Position numbers and translations under genes: made by a program. The notes beneath the pieces were generated by a model. That model made no database searches, was not told the origin of the DNA, and worked only from the letters and a program-made list of their open reading frames with translations. Below are positions 8,003 through 16,722 of a stretch of DNA of 64,000 bases, in pieces. Numbering within the stretch: the stretch's first letter is position 1; every line of letters begins with the position of its first letter. Source of the DNA: Serratia odorifera (GTDB lineage: Bacteria; Pseudomonadota; Gammaproteobacteria; Enterobacterales; Enterobacteriaceae); NCBI RefSeq assembly GCF_900635445.1, contig NZ_LR134117.1, positions 2,604,001 to 2,668,000 on the forward strand, read 5' to 3'.

Positions 8003-8117
8003 ACAGCGCCCCTCTAATGGTGTTTATTTCACGGTTTATTATGGTGAAAAGACGGTACTGCGACTGTGACTGGCATCAAGGCAAAAAAATAGCGGGTGAA
8101 TCACCCGCCGTTCAAGT

Positions 8118-8942
8118 TTAGTCGATAGTGCGTAATAACTCATTAATACCGACTTTACCGCGCGTTTTGGCGTCCACTTTCTTCACAATGACCGCACAGT
8201 ACAGGCTGTAGGAACCGTCTTTCGATGGCAGGTTGCCGGAAACCACCACCGAGCCGGCCGGTACGCGACCGTAATGCACTTCGCCGGTTTCGCGATCGTA
8301 AATCTTGGTGCTCTGGCCGAGGTAAACCCCCATGGAGATCACCGAGCCTTCTTCGACGATCACGCCTTCGACCACTTCCGAGCGTGCGCCGATGAAGCAG
8401 TTGTCTTCAATGATGGTCGGGTTGGCCTGTAACGGTTCCAGTACGCCGCCGATGCCGACGCCGCCGGACAGGTGAACGTTTTTACCGATCTGTGCGCAAG
8501 AGCCGACGGTAGCCCAGGTATCGACCATCGAGCCTTCGTCAACGTAAGCACCGATGTTGACATAGGACGGCATCAATACGGTATTGCGTGCGATAAACGC
8601 GCCCTGGCGTACGCTGGCCGGTGGCACAACGCGGAAGCCCTCTTGCTGGAAACGCGCTTCGTCGTAGTCGGCAAACTTCATTGGCACCTTGTCGTAATAG
8701 CGGGTTTCGGCACCGTCCATCACGATGTTGTCATTAATGCGGAAAGAGAGCAGCACCGCTTTCTTCAGCCATTGATGCGTGACCCACTGGCCGTCGATCT
8801 TTTCGGCCACGCGCAGCGCGCCGCTGTCCAATAGGCCGATGACCTGGTTTACCGCTTCGCGCGTGACGCTGTCTACGTTTGCCGGCGTGATGTCTGCACG
8901 GCGTTCGAAGGCGCTTTCAATAACGTTCTGTAATTGCTGCAT
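8118..8942 (-). CDS. dapD: DapD, tetrahydrodipicolinate N-succinyltransferase
   Basis: DapD transfers succinyl from succinyl-CoA to tetrahydrodipicolinate, the committed step of the succinylase branch to meso-diaminopimelate and lysine. The 274-aa protein has an N-terminal helical domain followed by a left-handed beta-helix of hexapeptide repeats (for example the NVHLSGGVGIGGVLEPLQ region and IEDNCFIGARSEVVEGV). Length equals the E. coli enzyme. It sits between glnD and yaeH in the conserved order. A repeat element and about 170 bases separate it from glnD, so it probably has its own promoter in that gap. Confidence 0.97.
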   Translation of the reverse strand: MQQLQNVIESAFERRADITPANVDSVTREAVNQVIGLLDSGALRVAEKIDGQWVTHQWLKKAVLLSFRINDNIVMDGAETRYYDKVPMKFADYDEARFQQEGFRVVPPASVRQGAFIARNTVLMPSYVNIGAYVDEGSMVDTWATVGSCAQIGKNVHLSGGVGIGGVLEPLQANPTIIEDNCFIGARSEVVEGVIVEEGSVISMGVYLGQSTKIYDRETGEVHYGRVPAGSVVVSGNLPSKDGSYSLYCAVIVKKVDAKTRGKVGINELLRTID

Positions 8943-8984
8943 TCTGTTCTCGTCCTGATAATGTTTAGCTAAAGGTTACTTGTT

Positions 8985-9106
8985 TACCCAAAAGATTTCG
9001 AGTGGCGGTTAGGCGGCAGCCGCACGAGTCCCCAGTACTTACGTCAGTTAGTGACTGGGGTGAGTAAGGGCAGCCAACAACGCTGCCGTTTGCAAGATGA
9101 TGGGTA
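8985..9106. repeat. Intergenic repeat element, copy 1 (glnD-dapD)
   Basis: A 122-bp element bounded by TACCCA and TGGGTA inverted ends. It contains the blocks AAAGATTTCGAGT, GGCGGCAGCC, CAGTTAGTGACTGGGGTGAG and GGGCAGCCAAC, all shared with copies at 13847-13969 and, more loosely, 60063-60185. Such elements are familiar from Serratia and Yersinia intergenic regions. It is transcribed within or between minus-strand genes and could form a long hairpin. Confidence 0.75.
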
Positions 9107-9115
9107 TATCACATT

Positions 9116-11789
9116 TTATCGTTTGGATTGAGGGGCCTCTGTCAACCGTTGTTCCAACTTTCTGCGCGTCTCGGCATTCAAGGCTCGCCGATCGCCGTCC
9201 GCCAGGATAAACAAGTCTTCAACCCGTTCGCCGATGGTGGAAATGCGCGCGCCGTGCAGTGAAAGCCCCAGATCGGCGAACACTTCGCCGACCCGGGCCA
9301 GCAGACCGGGCTGATCCAGCGCGGTCAATTCGAGGTAGCTACGCCGATCGGTGTGGGTTGGCAGGAAACTGGTTTCGGTCGGCACGCTGAAATGCCGCAG
9401 TTTTGACGAGGGGCGGCGCACCCGCGGCGGCTGGTAATCCCGTAGGGTAATGGCCTGCAGCAGCGCCTGCTGAATTGCCGCGTGGCGATCCTGCGCCAGT
9501 GGGCTGCCGTCCGGCTCCAGTACGATAAAGGTATCCATCGCCATACCGTCGCGATTGGTGAAGATCTGGGCGTCGTGCACGCTGAGATTGCGGCGATCCA
9601 TTTCGCCGGCGACGGCGGCAAACAGGTAAGGGCGGTCCGGGCTCCAGATAAAGATCTCGGTGCCGCCGCGCGTCGCCTGCCGGCTGACCAGTACCAGCGG
9701 CTGGGTGGAGTCATGCACCAGCAGGTGGCGGGCATGCCAGGCCAGCTGGTTTGGCGAATGACGCAGGAAATAATCGGCGCGGCAACGGCTCCAGATGCGG
9801 TGCAGCGCCTCCTCGTCGATATTGTCCATGCGCAGCAGAGCCAGCGCCTGCAAACGGTGGTGGCGCACGCGCTCACGCAGATCCGGGCTGTTTTGCATGC
9901 CGCGACGCAGCTGTTTTTCCGGTGGCGAAATACAGTTCGCGCAACAGACTCTGCTTCCAGCTGTTCCACAGTGTTTCATTGGTGGCGCAGATATCGGCTA
10001 CCGTCAGGCACACCAGATAGCGCAGCCGCGTTTCGCTTTGCACTTCGGCGCTGAATTGCTGAATGACGGTCGGGTCCTGAATATCGCGGCGCTGTGCGGT
10101 GACAGACATCAGCAGGTGGCAGCGCACCAGCCAGGAAATCAGTTGGGTTTCGCGCGAGTTCAGGCCGTGCAGTTCGGCGAACTCGATCACGTCCTGCGCG
10201 CCGAGTATCGAATGATCGCCGCCGCGCCCTTTGGCGATGTCGTGGAACAACGCGGCGATCAGCAACAGTTCCGGATGCGGCAGGCGCGGATACAGTTCGA
10301 CGCACAGCGGGTGGCGCGGGCGGGTCTCTTCATCGGCAAAGCTTTCCAGCTTTTGCAGCACGCGGATGGTGTGCTCATCTACGGTATAGGCATGGAACAG
10401 ATCGAACTGCATCTGGCCGACGATTTTGCCCCACTGCGGCATGTAGGCCCACAGCACGCTGTGGCGATGCATTGGCACCAGCGCACGCGATACCGCGCCC
10501 GGATGGCGCAGGATCGCCATAAACAGTTCGCGCGCTTGTGCAATGGTACACAGCGGCTGTTTAAGATGGCGGCGCGCATGGCGCAGCTGGCGCACGGTCG
10601 TGGAATAGATGCCCTTGATCTCGCGGTTACGCACCATCAGGTAAAACATCCGCATAATGGCTTCCGGCTGGCGGATAAACAGCGTTTCATCACGCAGATC
10701 GATCAAGGCGCCGCGCAGTTGGAAATCATCGTTCAGCGGTCGCGGTTTTTCCGTGGCGTCCAGGGCCAGAATCGCCTCGTCAAACAGCTGCAGCAGCATG
10801 TGATTGAGTTCGCCGACGCGACGCGTCATGCGGTAGAAATCTTTCATCATGCGTTCAACCGGCTCGTTGCCTTCGCCTTGGTAACGCAGCAGTTGCGCCA
10901 CGCTGAGCTGGCGGTCGAACAACAGCCGATTGTCGTAGCGCGTCAACATCAGGTGCAGCGCGAAGCGAATGCGCCACAGGAAGCTCTGGCATTCGTTCAG
11001 TTCGTTGCGTTCCGCCTGAGTCAAAAAGCCGAAGCCGACCATTTCGTCAAGCGAGGTGGCGCCGAAGTGACGGCGGGCGACCCACAGCAGGGTGTGGATA
11101 TCCCGCAGGCCACCGGGGCTGCTTTTGATGTCGGGTTCCAGATTGTAGCTGGTGCCGTGATAGCGCTGGTGGCGCTCCTGCTGTTCGGCAATTTTTGCAT
11201 GGAAGAATTGCGGCGACGGCCAGAAACCGTCGCTGAAAATGTGCTTCTGCATTTGCAGGAACAGCGCGACGTCACCGCAGATCATGCGCGATTCGATCAG
11301 ATTGGTGGCCACGGTCAAGTCCGCCAGGCCTTCCAGCAGGCATTCTTCCAGCGTACGCACGCTGTGGCCGACTTCCAGTTTCAGATCCCACAGCAGGGTG
11401 ATGAATTCGCCGACGCGTGCCGCCTGGCCGTCGTTGAGGCGTTGCTGGCTCAGCACCAGCACATCAATGTCCGACAAGGGATGCAGTTCACCGCGGCCGT
11501 AGCCGCCGACCGCGACCAGCGCGGTTTCGGTCAGCGTGTCGAAGCCGTAGAAGGTCCATAGCCGGCGCAACAGGCGATCGATGAACTCGCTGCGCGCCGC
11601 CACCAGGCTTTCGGCGCTCGAACCGGCGTCAAACGCCGCCGCCAGCCATAGCTGAAACTGTTCCAGCCGCTGTTTTAATGCGGCGCAGTTGATTTCCTCA
11701 TCGCCGTAGACGTTGGGGTAGTCAGGTTGCATTGGTGCGGCCTGCGGAGAGGTTACCGGGGCGGTCTGTTCACGGAAGTTATCTGACAT
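9116..11789 (-). CDS. glnD: GlnD, bifunctional uridylyltransferase/uridylyl-removing enzyme (one frameshift in this sequence)
   Basis: GlnD senses glutamine and adds or removes UMP on the PII proteins GlnB/GlnK, the top of the nitrogen cascade. From the N-terminus: nucleotidyltransferase domain with GGYGRGELHP and DID; a linker; the HD hydrolase domain with LFHDIAKGRGGDH; and two C-terminal ACT domains, the last containing ALDQPGLLARVG. The frame is broken near 9919-9922: one extra base splits ELYFAT from EKQLRRGMQN, and removing it restores an ~890-aa protein, the family's length. I prefer the ATG at 11789 (MSDNFREQ); ATGs at 11801 and 11831 are possible but lie in the terminator after map. 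The indel is probably a sequence error. Confidence 0.93.
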
Positions 11790-11801
11790 TTGATGGCCCA
11801 T

Positions 11802-11826
11802 AAAAAAGGCCGGCGTAAGCCGGCCT
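11802..11826 (-). terminator. Terminator between map and glnD
   Basis: On the minus strand the 8-bp-class stem GGCCGGC TTAC GCCGGCC is followed by six T residues. It lies just after the map stop and runs into the start region of glnD, so glnD expression depends on readthrough or on a promoter very close to its start codon. Confidence 0.9.
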
Positions 11827-11857
11827 GTCATGCATTCGCAGTGCGTTGACGCCGCAC

Positions 11858-12652
11858 TTACATCTCATGCGTAATGATGTTGGGGATGGTGTCATCCTTG
11901 CGCAACGTCATTATTTCGCAGCCGTTATCAGTGACCACAATAGTATGCTCATACTGCGCCGACAAGCTGCGATCCTTGGTTTTTACCGTCCAGCCATCTT
12001 TCATGGTGCGGATACGGTAATCACCGGCGTTGACCATCGGTTCAATGGTGAACGCCATACCGGCCTGCAGCACCACGCCACCGTCGTCGGCGTCGTAATG
12101 CAACACCTGCGGTTCTTCGTGGAATACTTCGCCGATACCGTGCCCGCAATATTCACGCACCACGGAGAATTTTTCCGCTTCGACGAATTGCTGGATGGCT
12201 TTGCCCAGCGTGCGCAGGCGAATGCCCGGCTTGACCATTTTCAACGCCAGATACAGGCTTTCCTGCGTGACGCGGCATAGACGCTCACCCAGAATGGTCG
12301 GTTTGCCCACCAGGAACATTTTAGAGGTATCGCCATGCCAGCCGTCTTTGATGACGGTAACGTCGATGTTGACGATATCGCCGTCTTTCAGCGACTTGTC
12401 ATCGCTTGGGATGCCGTGGCACACCACTTCGTTGACAGAAATGCACACCGATTTTGGGAAGCCGTGATAGCCCAGGCAGGCAGAGATGGCCTGCTGTTTT
12501 TCGGTGATGTACTGGTGGCAGATGCGATCCAGCTCGCCGGTGGTGACACCGGGTTTGACGTGGGGTTCGATGATTTCCAGCACTTCGGCAGCCAGACGGC
12601 CGGCCACGCGCATTTTTTGGATGTCATCAGGGGTTTTGATAGAAATTGCCAT
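11858..12652 (-). CDS. map: Map, type I methionine aminopeptidase
   Basis: Map removes the initiator methionine from nascent proteins with small second residues; it acts in the cytosol at the ribosome and is essential. The 264-aa length equals the E. coli enzyme. The dinuclear metal ligands are visible in the order expected for the pita-bread fold: Asp in NIDVTV, Asp in HGDTSK, His in GHGIGEVFHEEP, Glu in TIEPMV and Glu in QYEHT. I chose the ATG at 12652 (MAISIKTP); an upstream in-frame start would add 30 residues foreign to the family. It is divergent from rpsB. Confidence 0.97.
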   Translation of the reverse strand: MAISIKTPDDIQKMRVAGRLAAEVLEIIEPHVKPGVTTGELDRICHQYITEKQQAISACLGYHGFPKSVCISVNEVVCHGIPSDDKSLKDGDIVNIDVTVIKDGWHGDTSKMFLVGKPTILGERLCRVTQESLYLALKMVKPGIRLRTLGKAIQQFVEAEKFSVVREYCGHGIGEVFHEEPQVLHYDADDGGVVLQAGMAFTIEPMVNAGDYRIRTMKDGWTVKTKDRSLSAQYEHTIVVTDNGCEIMTLRKDDTIPNIITHEM

Positions 12653-12792
12653 GAAATTCGTCCGCAGGAGTGTCGATAATGCCGACAACAATAAGAATAG
12701 GAAGCAGTCTCTTATGGTATCAGCCCGCCGATAGGCTGCCAAATTTCATTTGCGCGCGGCCTGGCCGCAACGCGACGATAATGCAACAAAAG

Positions 12793-12822
12793 TTGGAGTG
12801 TGTGGCCGGTTTATGGTATAAA
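12793..12822 (+). promoter_or_regulatory. Candidate rpsB-tsf promoter
   Basis: TTGGAG (12793-12798) and TATAAA (12817-12822) are separated by 18 bases, with a GC-rich GCGCGCC discriminator next to the start point, as in stringently controlled promoters. It would give a leader of about 190 nt before rpsB. Confidence 0.6.
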
Positions 12823-12828
12823 GCGCGC

Positions 12829-13020
12829 CGGCGATCGGTGAGTTCGTTCTTGTGACGACGACAGATATGGCCGAAAATACTTTAACTGCACTCACATTGT
12901 GTAAATAACACACACGTATCGGCACATCCGCCGGGGTGCCTCGGGTGACATCGTCATGCTGGGGTCGGCGTTATGGGATACGTGGAGGCATAACCCCAAC
13001 TAATCTATAGAGGTTTAATC
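12829..13020 (+). promoter_or_regulatory. rpsB 5' leader, probable S2 autoregulatory RNA
   Basis: The long leader has inverted repeats and the stretch GGATACGTGGAGGCATAACCCC shortly before the start codon, as in other enterobacterial rpsB leaders, where ribosomal protein S2 represses its own translation. The ribosome site (AGAGGTTTAATC) follows. Function is inferred from position and resemblance. Confidence 0.6.
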
Positions 13021-13746
13021 ATGGCAACTGTTTCCATGCGCGACATGCTCCAGGCTGGTGTACACTTCGGTCACCAAACCCGTTACTGGAACCCGAAAAT
13101 GAAGCCTTTCATCTTCGGCGCTCGTAACAAGGTTCACATCATCAACCTGGAAAAAACCGTACCAATGTTCAACGAAGCTCTGGCTGAGTTGACCAAGATC
13201 TCTTCCCGTAAAGGCAAGATCCTGTTCGTTGGTACCAAACGCGCTGCAAGCGAAGCGGTAAAAGAAGCTGCAAACAACTGCGACCAGTTCTTCGTGAACC
13301 ATCGCTGGTTGGGCGGCATGCTGACTAACTGGAAAACCGTTCGTCAGTCCATCAAACGTTTGAAAGATCTGGAAACTCAGTCTCAAGACGGCACCTTCGA
13401 CAAGCTGACCAAGAAAGAAGCGCTGATGCGCACTCGTGAACTGGACAAGCTGGAAAACTCTCTGGGTGGTATCAAGGACATGGGTGGTCTGCCAGACGCT
13501 CTGTTCGTTATCGATGCCGATCACGAACACATCGCGATCAAAGAAGCCAACAACCTGGGTATCCCGGTATTCTCTATCGTTGATACCAACTCCGATCCAG
13601 ACGGCGTTGACTTCATCATCCCAGGCAACGACGACGCAATCCGTGCAGTTAACCTGTACCTGACCGCCGTTGCTGCTGCCGTCCGTGAAGGTCGTTCTCA
13701 AGATCTGGCCGTTCAGGCGGAAGAAAGCTTCGTAGAAGCTGAATAA
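13021..13746 (+). CDS. rpsB: 30S ribosomal protein S2
   Basis: S2 is an essential protein of the small subunit, among the last to join it, and needed for S1 binding. The 241-aa product begins MATVSMRDMLQAGVHFGHQT and has the S2 signature DADHEHIAIKEANNLGIP. Codon use is strongly biased, as expected for a highly expressed gene. It heads the rpsB-tsf operon, with an attenuator-like hairpin before tsf, and is divergent from map. Confidence 0.99.
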   Translation: MATVSMRDMLQAGVHFGHQTRYWNPKMKPFIFGARNKVHIINLEKTVPMFNEALAELTKISSRKGKILFVGTKRAASEAVKEAANNCDQFFVNHRWLGGMLTNWKTVRQSIKRLKDLETQSQDGTFDKLTKKEALMRTRELDKLENSLGGIKDMGGLPDALFVIDADHEHIAIKEANNLGIPVFSIVDTNSDPDGVDFIIPGNDDAIRAVNLYLTAVAAAVREGRSQDLAVQAEESFVEAE

Positions 13747-13801
13747 TAAGGCAAGCTCGAACTCGAGCCCTTATTAACCAGGTATTGACATATGTTGGTT
13801 A

Positions 13802-13826
13802 GGGGGGCCCCTTAAAGGCCCCCTTT
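13802..13826 (+). terminator. Attenuator/terminator between rpsB and tsf
   Basis: The stem GGGGGCC/GGCCCCC (13803-13809 with 13817-13823) is followed by only three T residues. It is a partial terminator likely to set the rpsB to tsf transcript ratio. Confidence 0.75.
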
Positions 13827-13846
13827 GCTTATCTAAATGAGAACCC

Positions 13847-13969
13847 TGCCCAAAAGATTTCGGGTTGCGGCAGAGCGGAGACTGCACGAATCTCCAGGCG
13901 CCTGGCGAGCCAGGTGGTCAAGGTGAGAAAAGGCAGCCAACGCCGCGGTGACGCGAAAGACGAAGGGTA
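13847..13969. repeat. Intergenic repeat element, copy 2 (rpsB-tsf)
   Basis: A 123-bp element bounded by TGCCCA and GGGTA. It shares the blocks CCCAAAAGATTTCG, CTGCACGAATCTCC, AAGGTGAGAAAAGGCAGCCAACGC-like and AAGACGAAGGGTA with copy 1 at 8985-9106, in the same order. It lies in the transcribed spacer of the rpsB-tsf operon, just before the tsf ribosome site. Confidence 0.7.
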
Positions 13970-14002
13970 AATCTCCGAGCGAGATAACCGAGGAATAAAG
14001 AA

Positions 14003-14854
14003 ATGGCTGATATTACCGCTGCTCTGGTAAAAGAACTGCGTGAGCGTACCGGCGCAGGCATGATGGATTGTAAGAAAGCGCTGGTTGAATCCAACGGCGA
14101 CATCGAGCTGGCAATCGAAAACATGCGTAAGTCTGGCGCGATCAAAGCGGCGAAAAAAGCAGGCAACGTGGCTGCTGACGGCGTGATCAAAACCAAGATC
14201 GAAGGCAACTTCGGCGTGATCCTGGAAGTTAACTGCCAGACCGACTTCGTTGCCAAAGATGCCGGTTTCCAGGCATTTGCTGACAAAGTGCTGGATGCAG
14301 CCGTTGCTGGCAAAGTAACCGACGTTGAAGTCCTGAAGGCACAGTTCGAAGAAGAACGCGTTGCTCTGGTGGCAAAAATCGGTGAAAACATCAATATTCG
14401 TCGCGTTTCCATTCTGGAAGGCGACGTGCTGGGCAGCTACCTGCACGGCGCGCGTATCGGTGTTCTGGTTGCCGCTAAAGGCGCTAACGAAGAACTGGTT
14501 AAACAAATTGCCATGCACGTTGCTGCCAGCAAGCCAGAATTCGTCAAGCCTGAAGACGTGTCTGCCGACGTGGTAGAAAAAGAGTACCAGGTTCAGCTGG
14601 ACATCGCGATGCAGTCTGGCAAGCCGAAAGAAATCGCTGAGAAAATGGTTGAAGGCCGCATGAAGAAATTCACCGGCGAAGTTTCTCTGACCGGTCAGCC
14701 TTTCGTTATCGAACCAAGCAAAACCGTTGGCCAGGTGCTGAAAGAGCACAACGCTGACGTGATTAACTTCATCCGCTTCGAAGTGGGCGAAGGCATCGAG
14801 AAAGTTGAAGCCGACTTTGCTGCCGAAGTTGCAGCAATGAGCAAACAGTCTTAA
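14003..14854 (+). CDS. tsf: Elongation factor Ts
   Basis: EF-Ts recycles EF-Tu by promoting GDP release in the cytosol; it is essential. The 283-aa protein has the N-terminal signature LRERTGAGMMDCKKAL and the core TDFVAKD motif that contacts the EF-Tu nucleotide pocket. The start has a good ribosome site (GAGGAATAAAGAA). It is the second gene of the rpsB operon and is followed by a terminator. Confidence 0.99.
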   Translation: MADITAALVKELRERTGAGMMDCKKALVESNGDIELAIENMRKSGAIKAAKKAGNVAADGVIKTKIEGNFGVILEVNCQTDFVAKDAGFQAFADKVLDAAVAGKVTDVEVLKAQFEEERVALVAKIGENINIRRVSILEGDVLGSYLHGARIGVLVAAKGANEELVKQIAMHVAASKPEFVKPEDVSADVVEKEYQVQLDIAMQSGKPKEIAEKMVEGRMKKFTGEVSLTGQPFVIEPSKTVGQVLKEHNADVINFIRFEVGEGIEKVEADFAAEVAAMSKQS

Positions 14855-14863
14855 TGCCTGTTA

Positions 14864-14893
14864 ATGGGACCGCCTCCGGGCGGTTCCATTTTA
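14864..14893 (+). terminator. Terminator after tsf
   Basis: The stem GGACCGCC TCC GGGCGGTTCC, followed by ATTTTAT, lies 10 bases after the tsf stop codon and ends the rpsB-tsf transcript. Confidence 0.85.
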
Positions 14894-15038
14894 TACCCCT
14901 CATAAAAAATGCTGTCGGGTATGTGTTACTCCAGCCAGATTTACACCGATGGCGGCCCTGCCGGGTTATACTCTGCGCAGGCGCATTTCATCGGCTGAAA
15001 CCTCCAATACCATTACTGCTGCTTAGGACAGAATAACC

Positions 15039-15764
15039 ATGGCAACCAATGCAAAACCCGTATATCAGCGTATCCTGCTCAAACTGAGTGGCGAAGCCCT
15101 GCAAGGCGCAGAAGGATTTGGTATCGACGCTAGCGTTTTGGATCGCATGGCTCAGGAAGTAAAAGAGCTGGTCGAACTGGGAATTCAAGTGGGCGTAGTT
15201 ATTGGCGGTGGCAACCTGTTCCGCGGCGCGGGCCTGGCGCAAGCCGGCATGAACCGCGTAGTGGGCGACCACATGGGAATGCTGGCTACCGTGATGAACG
15301 GCCTGGCTATGCGTGATGCACTGCACCGTGCCTATGTGAACGCCCGCCTGATGTCCGCCATTCCGCTGAACGGCGTGTGCGACAACTACAGCTGGGCAGA
15401 GGCAATCAGCCTGCTGCGTAATAACCGTGTGGTTATCTTCTCTGCCGGTACCGGCAACCCGTTTTTCACCACTGACTCTGCTGCCTGCCTGCGTGGGATC
15501 GAAATTGAAGCCGACGTGGTGTTGAAAGCGACTAAAGTAGATGGTGTATACTCCGCAGATCCGGTTAAAAACCCGGATGCGACGCTGTACGAACAGTTAA
15601 CCTATCAAGACGTGCTGGAACGCGAACTGAAAGTGATGGATCTGGCCGCCTTTACGCTGGCGCGCGATCACGGTCTGCCGATTCGCGTGTTCAACATGAA
15701 CAAGCCGGGCGCGCTGCGCCGCGTCGTGATGGGCGAAAACGAAGGTACGCTGATCGGCAAATAA
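15039..15764 (+). CDS. pyrH: PyrH, UMP kinase
   Basis: PyrH phosphorylates UMP to UDP, feeding UTP and CTP synthesis; the hexamer is activated by GTP and inhibited by UTP. The 241-aa protein is of the amino-acid-kinase fold, with LLKLSGEAL at the N-terminus, the GGGNLFRG loop and the C-terminal GTLIGK motif. It follows tsf after a terminator and precedes frr, the conserved order. The gap after it holds a long imperfect hairpin (15787-15820) and a repeat element. Confidence 0.98.
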   Translation: MATNAKPVYQRILLKLSGEALQGAEGFGIDASVLDRMAQEVKELVELGIQVGVVIGGGNLFRGAGLAQAGMNRVVGDHMGMLATVMNGLAMRDALHRAYVNARLMSAIPLNGVCDNYSWAEAISLLRNNRVVIFSAGTGNPFFTTDSAACLRGIEIEADVVLKATKVDGVYSADPVKNPDATLYEQLTYQDVLERELKVMDLAAFTLARDHGLPIRVFNMNKPGALRRVVMGENEGTLIGK

Positions 15765-15849
15765 TTGCCGTTCAACCTGATTTAGCGGGGAGTGACGGTG
15801 CGCCGCGCCGTCTGTTCCCCTTGAGTAAAATTCACGGGCTATAATTACC

Positions 15850-15956
15850 TACCCAAAGGATTTCACCGCGCATCTTGTCGGCAGTACGGGACTTCGGCGC
15901 TTGGAGCGTTAAGCGCCAGGATCAACGTTGCAGCCAGCGGTGATGTGCGATGGAAT
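15850..15956. repeat. Intergenic repeat element, divergent copy 3 (pyrH-frr)
   Basis: The start TACCCAAAGGATTTC matches the opening of copies 1 and 2, and the GTTGCAGCCAGCGGTG block near the right side resembles their GCAGCCAAC block. The middle differs and forms its own stem around GGCGCTTGGAGCGTTAAGCGCC. It ends about 50 bases before the frr start. I rate membership of the family as probable only. Confidence 0.5.
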
Positions 15957-16007
15957 ACCCAGGGGGAAAATGGCCTGCCAAGTAACCAGCTTTCAAGGGT
16001 TCGCAAC

Positions 16008-16565
16008 GTGATTAACGACATCAGAAAAGATGCTGACACACGCATGGAAAAAAGCGTTGAAGCATTCAAAAACCAAATCAGCAAAATCCGCACCGGCCGC
16101 GCTTCGCCAAGCATTCTCGACGGTATCATGGTGGAGTATTACGGCGCTGCCACGCCGCTGCGCCAATTGGCCAGCATCACCGTGGAAGATTCCCGTACGC
16201 TGAAAATCAACGTGTTTGACCGCTCGCTGAGCCCGGCGGTCGAAAAGGCCATCATGTCTTCCGACCTTGGCCTGAACCCGTCGTCTGCCGGTTCCGACAT
16301 TCGTGTGCCACTGCCGGCACTGACCGAAGAACGCCGTAAGGATCTGATCAAGGTGGTACGCGGTGAAGCAGAGCAGGGCCGTGTGTCGGTGCGTAACGTT
16401 CGCCGTGACGCCAACGATAAGATCAAAGCGCTGTTGAAAGACAAGGAAATCAGCGAAGACGAAGAACGTCGCGCGCAAGACGATGTTCAGAAAATGACCG
16501 ATGCTTATATCAAGCTGGTCGATGCCGCTCTGGCAGACAAAGAAAAAGAGCTGATGGAGTTCTAA
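16008..16565 (+). CDS. frr: Ribosome recycling factor
   Basis: RRF, with EF-G, splits post-termination ribosomes into subunits; it is essential. The 185-aa length equals the E. coli protein, and the stretches GRASPS, RTLKINVFDRS and NVRRDANDK are diagnostic of the family. I chose the GTG at 16008 (VINDIRKDA), preceded by AAGGGT; in-frame ATG starts upstream would add about 21 residues that fall in the repeat element. A GTG start is less common and may limit translation. Confidence 0.97.
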   Translation: MINDIRKDADTRMEKSVEAFKNQISKIRTGRASPSILDGIMVEYYGAATPLRQLASITVEDSRTLKINVFDRSLSPAVEKAIMSSDLGLNPSSAGSDIRVPLPALTEERRKDLIKVVRGEAEQGRVSVRNVRRDANDKIKALLKDKEISEDEERRAQDDVQKMTDAYIKLVDAALADKEKELMEF

Positions 16566-16584
16566 TCGGCTTGCACGAGAAACA

Positions 16585-16614
16585 GGCGTCGCCCAGGGCG
16601 GCGCTTTGTTTTTT
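16585..16614 (+). terminator. Terminator after frr
   Basis: The stem GCGTCGCCC/GGGCGGCGC (with one G-U pair) is followed by TTTGTTTTTT. It separates frr from dxr. Confidence 0.8.
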
Positions 16615-16722
16615 GTGGCGCAGATCCCGTTACATCGTACTGAAAGATCATGACAAACGGGTGTACAAGGTTTCACACTGGAACACCTCCGATCTCCTCA
16701 GACAGTTATTCAGAGCGAACTC

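Noticed and set aside
9795..11561. A 588-codon plus-strand open frame opposite glnD
   Set aside because: It is the complement of strongly conserved GlnD coding sequence, lacks a ribosome site and has no recognisable domain.
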